Source: Spodoptera frugiperda (taxonomy: Eukaryota > Arthropoda > Insecta > Lepidoptera > Noctuidae). From it: a stretch of 64,000 nucleotides of DNA. Positions 21,373 to 32,553 of the stretch are shown here, in pieces. The position numbers and the translations under genes were made by a program. The notes under the pieces are model-generated. The model was not told the origin of the DNA. It was given only the letters and a program-made list of their open reading frames with translations, and made no database searches. Position 1 is the first letter of the stretch. Each line of letters starts with the position of its first letter. The stretch covers positions 7,502,001 through 7,566,000 of the forward strand of contig NC_064213.1 of the NCBI RefSeq assembly GCF_023101765.2. Reading direction: 5' to 3'.

Positions 21373-24300
21373 GTTAGCTTTGGTCAAAACTTCCTATAAT
21401 GATGAAATTACAAAGCCAAAATGTTTATTTAAGAATGTGTTTCTGGATTTCTTCTCTTTCTATTATTTATCATGGTTCTTATAAATTTTCTTCAAAACCT
21501 AATTCTATAGAAGAAGCAAAAGACTTTGGTTGAAAAGATATATTTTTATATTTCTAGAAACTAATTCAATATCAAATTATCTAGGTACTATGTAAAGTCT
21601 TATTTTCTTTCAAGTAATTCACAATAATTTTAATTTATAATACAGAGGTTAAGGTGCCAATTTTATTGTACTAACTTAATTTTACTGTCACACTGAATAG
21701 CAGAAAGAAAGGTAGAAGATGGCAACACTTATTCAATAAGACAGTAGATATTTATGATTAGATTCTGAAATCTGTCAACTAAAAACAATAAAATGTCTTA
21801 TTGGAAAAGAAGTTTAGTAAATTTTTCATTGTAACAGCAAGTAGTATGGAAAAGGTAAAATTAAGTTAATATTGTCTGTGTGTGAGTATGTACAATAGAT
21901 GGCGCCCTTGTTTGTCGAGGGTAACGGTGATAGTAAACACACTGTATCTGGATTTGTACAAAGTAAATGCTTACGTGATTACATTTACGTCATAGTGGTG
22001 AATCGATAATGTATTTTGTGTAAAAAAGTTTATTGATAAGGGTCTGTTATTTGTGAATACAAACTATTGATAAAAATATTAATTGTTTCATTGAGTTAAA
22101 CCACTTATTCCCCTCAATTCTGCTTATTGAATGTTCCATACCAAACATGAATAAAAGAGACTTATTCTTTATTTTATGGGGGAAAAAATGACTTCTGCCT
22201 TGGTTGAGACGTGAGGGAGTGTCGGACTCTTACTCACTAGAAACAACCCTGTTCCTACTCCTGCTTTTCAAACCGGATCCCCGGTAACCCTCAAGGAGAC
22301 TTATTATCCTTATCAAATTGTTTTAGTTAGGTAGGAGCTAAAATGCTATTTCACTATATAAAATAAAAATCCTACTTGCAAATCCTGCATCTGTAACTTT
22401 TTACCATATTACAAGTACCTAGATAACTAATTTCCACAACAAACCAAGGTATCTAGTCAAGTATATGTATGTGGGTCAAGTTTTAGTAGGACAAAAATAA
22501 ATAAAAAAATAGATCGTAATCAGAATTGTTTATTCTATGTTCACGCAATATCATGGTGAATTTTAATAACACAATTAGTTGATAAGTCCGAGCAAATAAG
22601 TAATGATAAGCGTTTGATCAGTGACTACTTACTTACAGCCAATAAATACATTCGACATACTTTTAATATGCGCTAAATTTTAGATACTGTTTCACTACTG
22701 ATTTACATCTACAAATTGTGTGCCACGGCTAATCCGGCACAACAATTTAGTAGCTCAAAGAACTCTCACTAGATTAGTTTCGACAATGCTTGAACATGGA
22801 GGTCGCGGCTAAAACGAAACTTACAATGGCGATGACATCAATACAATGAACTATGGTCGCGTCAATAAAATGCCAACTTTGTTCTCAATCTGCGACTTGT
22901 TGACAAAAGCCGATTATTTTTAGATTGGTTAGTTTCGTTTTACCCGCCACGTAGTACCTATATTTTATTTTAATAATAGTCAAATGCAATTTATATATTA
23001 ATGTTAATATGATAACGATTGCCGCTGTATAGAACGACTATGATTTCTTTAGCGGTATTTATTTAGTATTCACATCAAAGTATAAGCTGCGACAATGGTT
23101 CCAATGACTGTTTGAAAAATAATTGCACATACAAATCATAACACATAATAATTTACATAAAAATTTATAAAAAGAACATAAAGTGTCTTAGACATAGAAC
23201 CGTTAGTTGTGATCGCTTCATTCAAATATAGTTTCGTAACATTAATAAAACTACTAGTAACAACAAGAACAGTATATCTAGTTGTATTCAGTCTTCCTTC
23301 AAACACACACTCAATTCCAAGACACAGAGTTGATGTAAAATCAATTTATTTAAAAGGACATACACATCAACTTTGAAATCACACAATTACAACACTATTT
23401 TACAATTGGGCCAACAAAATCAATATATAAAAGGCGGCATGATATTTCTTTCATGTTAAATACGATTTGTTCTCACATACTCAATTAAAGGTAATATAAA
23501 ATCACAATGTTATCATTATACAATGCATTGACCTGCACACTCTGACTTTTCAGTGTTCTTATAATCGGCGTAGTCATTGTAGACCTGTGTACATTCTCGA
23601 TTACTACGACAACAGTAATATAACTTTATTTTTTGCGAGTTCTGAACAAATATTTACGCTAAGTATTTTTCGCTCGCTTTAAGTTACATTTTAATTGACT
23701 TCTTTATTATCGACCACACACACATAATGTCGCTTATAAGAACAAGAACGACCAAAAAGTCGGTATAGTATGTAGATACTCTATCAAATAGTTGAGTTTG
23801 TGTGTAATCATAACACAATAGATAGCAGAAAGTGGGTCTGTTGTTTCAAAGATTGGTAAATGTCGGTCACGGATAACTTTCGCTGACCCAATAACACACA
23901 GAATTCATTCAGCAAACAAACATCTTTACAGCAAGTAAACTGCACTTAGTTTCAGCACTACAACGACATCGAGCAGCTTCATCTATCTAAATCACAATAA
24001 TTTAGAAGCACAACAGTCAGATCGTGACGTCACAGCGTGATATCTCTGAATAAACAATTCTATTTGAAATCTAACATAGGTAGACCATATCAAGTTTAGG
24101 AGGTGACCTATTGACAACTACATGGACTGGTCCTGTACATTACTATAAAACATACAAACAACTTTTGAGATCATACAGACACATCTATTATTACAAAACC
24201 GAAAATATAGTACAAAATTATTTACACATTTCTATGCACAATGTAACAATTAAAGGACAAATATACATATATAACAGATTAGAAACATACATATCCGTTT

Positions 24301-24517
24301 CTTGATGAATCGCATTGAATCAATTAAATGAAATGGGCACCTCCTTCACTTATAACCAAAAACATCCAAAAATAATTACAGATCAGTTACAAAAAAAAGG
24401 GTCCAAACTTCATTTTTGGCTTCGTTGTTTATCACTAGTATTTAACTAAATTTTGTAGTAATCTTCAACAAAAAAATGTACCTAGAATCTAGCTACATAA
24501 ATCACATGTGGACATTT
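21373..24517. other. convergent 3' region of Derlin-2 (+) and PTC7 phosphatase (-)
   Basis: About 3.1 kb without a coding gene, apart from the antisense SINE at 22180-22295. The left part should hold the Derlin-2 3' UTR, with an AATAAA at 21787-21792 as one candidate signal. The right part is probably the 3' UTR of the minus-strand phosphatase. A 64-codon plus-strand frame at 24111-24305 is low-complexity and not credible as a gene. Confidence 0.45.
22180..22295 (-). mobile_element. SINE-like 'GTAAGAGTCTGACACTC' element, antisense copy
   Basis: Read on the minus strand it has 'GAAAAGCAGGAGTAGGAACAG', a diverged 'GTGAGTAAGAGTCCGACACTC' and an A-rich end reading 'TCATTTTTTCCCCC'. These match the order in the copies at 42096-42251 and 52940-53072. 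It is diverged and non-coding. Confidence 0.6.
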
Positions 24518-27500
24518 TCATAGCGCTACGATAGCAAGTAGCACCGTTATGTCGTCCGGTTTTCCCCCTGTAAACAAACACTAGAGTTAGTCACATTAAC
24601 ACACATTTCGGCGATGACATTGAAATTATTAACTCCATTGTTACAACGTATCATTCCATTGTATGAATAAAAGAAGAGAAGCAATTAAGTGTTTATTTTA
24701 GAGCCAAAATCGAATAGCCTAACATTTATAAAATATTAATTTATGTAGTTGTTCTATGTGGGTAAACTACTAATATTCCGTCGAAGCTGGTTACAAAAAG
24801 GCAAAGTCTTATAAGCATTTACTGGCTGTTTTTGGTCTTCTGCGCAATTAGCGCAGTAGCAACGGAACATACTTTTACACTTGGTTGAGATTGGTCACGG
24901 AACCAAAATCGGTGTCTCATATGACGAAAACGACACGACACGATACTATTTTAATGCAACGCGATGCTACACACGACGATTGTTTTACCTACATGATTTC
25001 ATTTACTTCTCAATCAAGTTCAGTGTAATTTAGTAATTCTAATTAGTAATTTAAAAAAAATCTTACCAATAGCATCAATGCCGTTCTGTCGCGCGCTTTT
25101 AGCGAAAGGCGACATGTAGCAGCCATCGAATGAGAGGTTGCGCGCCATCCACGCGATGGAGTTGGCGACCGCCTGCAGCTTCTTCGTCTCCCCGGCGAGG
25201 CCTTGCGCGCGGCGCATCTCAGCCACCAACACTGGCTCGGGAACATTGTCGAACACGCCGTCCGTCGCCACCAGGATCACGTCACCACATTCCACTGTGA
25301 ACTCTGACGTCTCCGCTGATTCTGGCCTGATAATTAAAGATATACACATGAATATAGATCTGGAAATTTGTTTACATTTTTTGGTAAAACCAAGGGATTA
25401 ATAGCGGAAGTTCAAGTGAAGCCCTAAATAAGTTAAGCCTTCTTACTGAAGTTACGATACGATATAAATATAGAATGATTGATCATTCTGTATAATCCAC
25501 ATTCAGTCCTAATCATTTGATAGTAGTATTTTTTTTGTATTAATGGATCTATATTATACTGTGTCACCTTGCAGTTTGATTGATTGCAAGTTTCCTGACA
25601 TGGCATGAATGGCATGACGATCAGGCATGTCTGTGTGACTAGAAGATGATCGACACCCTTAACCGATAACTAGGCATAAATAAGAGTAAAAGTGGTATGA
25701 TAGATCCACGCCAGTTTTAATCGAGATCACTATGTAAACAACATGCTCCGAATGCTGTGATAATGATTGTGAATGTGAAAACTGTTTTATGCCTCTCTGT
25801 AGGTAAAATCTCTTTATTATTGCAAGTGACAGGTTCATCACATCATCTCATTATCGTTTTACATTACCTACCTACTTTACGAGAATATTGTTATTTCCTT
25901 GAATGGAAATACATAGCCCTATGACCCTTACCTACAAAACTTCGGCATTGTTGTTATTTAAAATCTTGATAATTTATCTCCTAGCATTTATTTTAGAGGG
26001 ATATAAAGGGTTTTCAGTTTTTTATGTTATAATTGCAGATACCACTTTCTAGTGATAATATATTTTACATAGACTGCATACTCGTCTAGACATAGTAATC
26101 CTGGCTTAATAATCATGTTCACGACCACTTTACATATGAAGATTGTACATAAGCACAGATAATGTATACCACTCAATTCTCATTTAAATAACAACATAAC
26201 GTTTCTGAAATGACGCAATACATGTGAAGAGCGACAGACCACTTCATGAGAGTAAAAAAATATTGGACTTTATTCTCGTCCACTTATCTACATAATAGCG
26301 GGACGTAATTAGGGCGCCAAGACGTAACAACTCAATTCTAGGATGTCTCAGTACATTATACACAGCTATAACGATACGTTTAAGGTGAACATGTTATGAC
26401 GACAACATCTTATTTATTTTATGCCAATGATGTAATTAAATAAGTGTCAACGACCTCAAATGTATAAGAATGGACCATACATTGAGTAGCCATTAAATTA
26501 CCTTGCTTCATTCGTGATTATTACTCAGAAAAGAGAATTTACAGAATAAATGAACTTCTTTTCGTAAGCCGTGCCAATAACAAACAAGTAAACACAATTC
26601 CATAAATTTCAAGAGAACGCGCAAGTTTAAAGACCTGGCAGATATCCAATGAGCTAAAAATTCTAATATTAGTGCATACAGAAATACAACAGCTGTATGT
26701 GGAATGAGCACATGACTACTAGTCTCGTGGTTGGAGAATAATGAGTCTTATGACTGTAGTGACCAAATCTAGATACGAGTGGATAAAATAGAGTGTTAGT
26801 ATTTCACGTTTCCTCACTGCTCAAAACGAGATAAGGAAATCCTCATTTTAGTCAACTAATTAAGAAGAATTTTAATGCGATCTAATGCCATATTGGAGAC
26901 CTTTGACACGCAAATGCGATTGTACAAGGTCATAATAGTTCATTAATGTGCACTTTTTAACTTCGTCTGATAATTTTATGCATTGCACTTATAATGAGGA
27001 TGAATACAATTTATCTAGCATAGCCAATGTTAGTAAATAAAGTTTAATTAGTTAATTGTACCGCGACGATGCAGTTTCATTGAGATGCTAAAAATAGTAA
27101 CAATTTAAAGGACTATCATAGAATTGTCCTTTAAATTGTTTGTTAATTGGCCGCTGATTGTTGTACCTATGTACACTCGTTCTCAATTACATAAATTTTG
27201 CATTACAAAACATTGTTTGCAAGCCATCTGGAATTAATTATAGTCGAACTAATTTGTTTAAGAGATAAACACCGTTTGTTCCGTTTTAATACGGATTAAA
27301 GTTATGGAGCAGAAAATACTTAACTAGGCCGCCTCATGTAGCCAGCCATATTATTCAAACCGCATGAAGTCAGTTAGTAGCTGTTTTCTAGTTTACACTG
27401 CTTCAGTACGGTTATTTGGGCCATTCAGACTGTCAAAATGGTCCATGTAAATTGCTATAGTGGGTGGAAGAATACAACTGAATTCTTTTATGTACAAAGC

Positions 27501-30500
27501 TACAGACTTTTCAAAACATAACGACATAACGCATAGCGCTATACTTTGTAAAATTGTTTTGGCACATTACCAAATTGAAAGTTTTGAAACTGTCAACAGT
27601 ACGCAGTGCGCGACTGTAGTAGTTTTAGTATACTATTGTGGAATGCTAGACATTCCAATGGTTAAAATACGAATAAATCAGTTTAATGTCAAGTCAAAAT
27701 ATAGATGTTTTGAATCATAATCGTAATACCCATAGTACAGATTGAGTCTTCAGTTGTATTTATACTATTATCAGTATTGAAGTAACCTTTCGCATTAATT
27801 CAGATTTTATCATCAAGAAATTATGACGCACTATACTTCTTTTATCGTAGAAGTGTAGACGCGAGATAAATACACAAATAACAATCCCACGACTGTCAGT
27901 AGTCAATGTCATTTTAAAATAATCTTGATTTTTGTATGACCTACTGGGTTTTTTACCTGTATAAATATGGCAGATATATTTAAGTATAATAGTTGTTAGC
28001 TTTATAATATATCATACCTTTTTCATATGTACTTAGTTGTCATCACCCAACCAATGCAAATAAACCTAGACATTATCTCTCATAGCATTGCAGACATTAT
28101 ACCTATCTTAGAGACACCGAAGACAGATTTATCATCATCTAATGGTGTCAACTTATCTATTATGAGGATGATTTCTCAAAATACAAACAAGTAAACTTTG
28201 TATTATGTAGAAATGTATTTGTTGTATGTATTTAGTTATTTACCTGTCACTTAGCACATTCCGGTCGTGACCGGGCGGCGGTAGGCTGAGCTGGTAGGGC
28301 GTGTTGAAGTAGTGTTGCTGTTCATGCGAGCGATGCACCACGCGACCTCCGCGGACGACCATGTACCCGCTGTCGCCGATGTTGGCTGCCCGCATCACGG
28401 ACTCTGACCGATCTAGGATCATTACACATGCTGTGCTGCTTCCTGTAACAAACAATACGAGAATTTTGTTAATATTAATAATTCTTATTAATAATACCTA
28501 TTAGAACACCTCGATAGTGGCCGTTTATCGATATCAAATCGATCTTGAATTCGATATCTGAATTAAAACAGATTATCTCAGTACTATCAATACTATTGAG
28601 ACTTTCGGTAAACCGAAAACCTTAAGAATAGCAAATTCTGTCCAGTATACGGCACTAGTTCCGCCTTCTATTCCATGGAATTTGTAACTGGCATATTGTT
28701 CGTCATTCTTTTTTTTTCACTATACATTGAATACTTTTATTACGGTTAGTAAAACCCGCAAGGACGCCAATAGTTATTTGATAATTAATTCAATATGTGT
28801 GTATGTAATTTGTTTCCTAGTTAGAATTTCAATATTATTACCTGGCAAAGTCTATGATTATTTAATTAAGTCATAATATTTTTTTATTAGTTGGATGTGT
28901 TCAACAAAAAAACATTTTGTAGTACTTTGTACTATTATAATAACTATTATAAGCAATAGGATTTATTTTTATCACAGAATAATAGGAGAAAATGTATTAT
29001 AATTTACATCCTAAAGTTTTTAAATGAACAAGCAAACAATACGACGCAGGAAGTCATATCGCATTACAAAGAAAAAATAATATTGTCTACAGTAGCAACC
29101 ATAGAGTTATCAATAATTTATTTAGTTGACTGGTGCAAGAGATCACATGTGTTGCAGAGGAAAATAAAAGAGGACTTTGTATTGTTCAATTGAGTGTGAC
29201 ATACACAAAACATGCAGCCATGAATATATCTTAATCATTAAATTTAACACAGTCTATCTGTATCTAAGTTGGTCAAGGTGAATATTTTCTCAGCTACATG
29301 CATGTTCAAAAGAGATACATTTTTTAAACAAACTATTTGTAACATATTGTTATTCAAATAAAAACCTTATTTTTCAGATGTACAGATAAACTTTTGGATT
29401 TTCAACTTTATCACATAACAATAAGGTTGTAAATCTAATAGGATATACAATTATTTCCGGGTGCAATAATAGCAAATGTACTTAATGAAGCTCTCACTCA
29501 CCTAATATTGGTTTCTTATGTTCCAATAATTCATAATAGGACTTGGCCAGCAGGTCTCCTGGTTCTGTCATCTTGAAGTGTCCCATTTGGACGAGCCTCT
29601 CGCATGTCCGCATCAGGTACGAGGAGAACTCTCCGGGATCGATCCCGTAAGCACGCCATCCTCCTACACCATCTGCCACACCTAAGAAAGAGGATTTAAT
29701 TTATTATTAAGTTCCTTACTAAAGATTTTTTAAGATAGTGTATAAAAAATACTTAATGTAAACAGATTTAGTGGTTTTTCATATGAATAAATTATAAATA
29801 AATAAAAAGTAAGAATTGTTAATATCATTGTCAACTTTTGATGAGATTCAATTGAGTTGAAGATAAATGTGCAAAGTAAGATTAGGATGGACTATTGTTT
29901 AATGATTAAATATGCTATAACCATATTATAACCGAAATCAAATCTTTAATTCATGCATACATTAACCATTGATACAAAAGAGACACATTAAAAAGTAATA
30001 GATTAAAATTCCATTGAAATCTGTGTGAGATTTTGCAATTGTTTTGCAAAACTAAACCTTAAATGTAAGTTATCAGTAAGGAAAATTGATTGACAAAATT
30101 ATAAATAGCAATCAGTGCAAAAACTAATTACATCATTGGTAATTAGTTTTCCTGTAATTGTAATCCAAAGTTTAGTACAGGGGATAATCCCAGAAAAAGA
30201 AGTTTGGTAAACAGGTTTAATAAATAAAACATTTTCCTTTTAGGTTTAATGTTGTCAAGTATGTTTATCAAGTGCATTGACTGAGCTAAAAGTCAAAACA
30301 TGAAGGTTAATAGTCCTGTCACATGCAAAGCATTTAAAGTAGTATTAAGCCATCTGATTGCCATCAAAAAACTGTTGAAGGCAAATCCTTTGCAAACTCT
30401 GGTCACCGATGACCAGTCTTAAGTGTCAACTTATATGTAAGGTTCCAATAAGAAAAAACAAAAATCTTATTATGCAAGGTAGTCATAGCCAGCCAACTGG

Positions 30501-31746
30501 TTTCACTTGAGACTGTTTGAATAGATAATACAATCATTTGTTTATAATCATGTTCACACAATAGGCCATGAAGTGATTGTTTATTTTTGAATATGTTTTA
30601 TAATCAACAAACTTTGTTATATCTGATTGTTGTTTAGATTATTGTCTAACTCTTATTGTTTGATAGCTCTCATATCATAAACAGAGAGCTGTAATGTTTA
30701 GCAGCTACATTGTTGTACTTGTGTTCTAATCTGTTGCAAAGGAATGGGACTCTAATATTATAACAGTATGAAACAATAGCAAATTCACGTTTTTTTAGTA
30801 GACATTGTGTGCTCATACACATTATATGATATTCATTGGCTCAGATATGGGATCATGTGTCCAAAAAACAGATTGATAGTATGAATTAAAATATAATAAC
30901 AAATCTTTATATCTTTATATTATCTTCATACATTTTGCAATCTGAAATCTGTTATCTAAAAATCATTTAGATTACCTAAAACAGTTTTATAATTGTAATG
31001 ATATATGATTATTACTGAGTTATTGCCATTTAGCTGAGTGTAAATAAAATGATTCTTCATAATCAAGTGCGGCTAACCTCATGCCATTAAAATAATTATA
31101 GTTTAATGATTATCTTATGTTTATTAGCAATAAATAACAAAATGTTCTCAAGCGCTTCATATTTCTGAAGTGGATGATCATTAACTTGATTTATAATAAG
31201 TTTCACACAATTTAGATATAGGTAGCAAAAACCAGTTTATTGTGCTTTGTTAGCTTAAAACAAAGTGTTTTACTCAGAACATTTTTCACTAATATTTTTA
31301 ATGTCTATTAATTACTATTTGTATTAAAAGCGGATGGAAAGCAGAGAACAAAATAAAAATTAAAAATTCGCAATGCTGCGAAAAAAATTACAGCGTAATA
31401 AGCTAACAACACGTTAGCCATGATAAAACGAAAACAGGCAATAATATGAGATGATAATAAATTGACAAAAACAGACTATAAACATCATGTTGTCAAACTT
31501 ATAAACAATATTCTTACCAATAACATCCGCGTTGCTGGAATTGGTGGAGAACCATGCGTCGTCACCGAATTGTCCTTTGCGAGTTCTTCCATTAGCAATG
31601 TCTTTTGGAAAACCACACACAACTGAAACTAAATATGGATGTTTTGTCGTCGAAACATTTAATTCAGCGGCACTCGAGAAATTTGAAAGTCCATTTCTTA
31701 AAGCACGTGATAGCAGTCTCCCTGTCCAGAAAATAGACTGCATCAT
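24518..31746 (-). CDS. PTC7-type mitochondrial protein phosphatase (PP2C/PPM family)
   Basis: Five exons: 31746-31518, 29681-29502, 28442-28244, 25326-25067 and 24567-24518 (918 nt, 305 residues, matching the roughly 304 of PPTC7). PTC7 phosphatases are Mn/Mg-dependent Ser/Thr phosphatases of mitochondria, known to act on coenzyme Q biosynthesis and mitochondrial protein content. The N-terminus (MMQSIFWTGRLLSRALRNG) is basic and hydroxylated with no acidic residue, as in a mitochondrial targeting peptide. PP2C motifs follow in order: GDDAWF (61-66), VADGVGGW, ANIGDSGYMVVR, LVATDGVFDNV and the terminal GKPDDITVLLAIV. Their aspartates are the metal ligands. Introns of 2.9 and 1.8 kb separate the last and first exons. 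AP-2 alpha starts divergently about 0.8 kb away. Confidence 0.93.
25327..28243. other. PTC7 phosphatase intron 3, nothing recognised
   Basis: A 2.9-kb AT-rich intron. It includes a short perfect hairpin near 27104-27144 ('ACAATTTAAAGGAC' and its complement around a short loop). The open frames (for example 27460-27720) have no recognised content. Confidence 0.5.
28443..29501. other. PTC7 phosphatase intron 2, nothing recognised
   Basis: A 1.06-kb AT-rich intron with consistent GT-AG ends on the minus strand and no shared repeat recognised. Confidence 0.5.
29682..31517. other. PTC7 phosphatase intron 1, nothing recognised
   Basis: A 1.8-kb AT-rich intron. No repeat, RNA or alternative exon was supported. 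Confidence 0.5.
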
Positions 31747-32553
31747 TCATTAGTTGAATCGTACTTTGACACCAGCCTTTCACAAGAGTACAGATGAAAC
31801 TAACGAAGACATTTTTGCAGAACAGTAACACATACAAGTCATATTTAGCTACAATACAAATTTAAAATGAACTTATGTAGTCCTTAGACGTATTTTCGAT
31901 TTTTATTACATTTGTCTCGTGACTGATGGTAAGACGAACATTGGACAAATTCGACATTAGGCCATAGACTACTTGTGTAATAGACACTGAGACTAGTGAA
32001 GTGCAAGGGTTGTCAAAGGAGTAAAGAAATAGGATGATACAAATATTAACTTTATCAGAAAACATTTTTAATGGATTATACGCATGCACTTTATTATTAC
32101 TATACTATCAGTTTTGATGATAAGATTAGTTTATAAATATTAGGATGTATCTGCATTGTAACTATTTTCGAACGAAAATTATTGAATGCTCCACTGGCTT
32201 TATTTCAGCTGTCAAAATAAACTCTTTTCGAATTTATACTTTATGCCATGGGAATAAGGATCATAAAAGTATATGAAGCCCTTGATTGGCGTACAATATT
32301 GATCCATAAACAATAAGCTCAGTCTGACGTTTCAAAAACGGATCTATGGAAAAGGAAGGCGTTGTAGAACCATCAGAAGAAACTCATCTTTTCCGATTAA
32401 TGTAATGACGGCCGCTAATTGATTAGTTGTAATTCAACGCCGATTTACAATTTTGCCATCTTATACGTTAGTGGTAGTATTTTGGAGATATTATTTCGTT
32501 TGAAAGTGTAAAGAAAAGGCATAAAACTGGTGTTCGATAAGTCACTTGGCAAT
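31747..32553. promoter_or_regulatory. shared 5' region of PTC7 phosphatase (-) and AP-2 alpha (+)
   Basis: About 0.8 kb between the divergent start codons. Promoters for both genes are expected here, although no TATA or initiator was unambiguous. The bidirectional role is inferred from geometry. Non-coding first exons cannot be excluded. Confidence 0.4.

Noticed and set aside
24111..24305. 64-codon plus-strand frame
   Set aside because: It is low-complexity Tyr/Ile-rich translation of AT-rich sequence in the convergent 3' region.
27460..27720. 86-codon plus-strand frame in the PTC7 phosphatase intron
   Set aside because: No domain, no splice context, and composition like the surrounding intron.
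32530..32553. Upstream in-frame ATG adding eight residues to AP-2 alpha
   Set aside because: The conserved family start is MPAVRGDGMRG at 32554; the extra residues have no counterpart.
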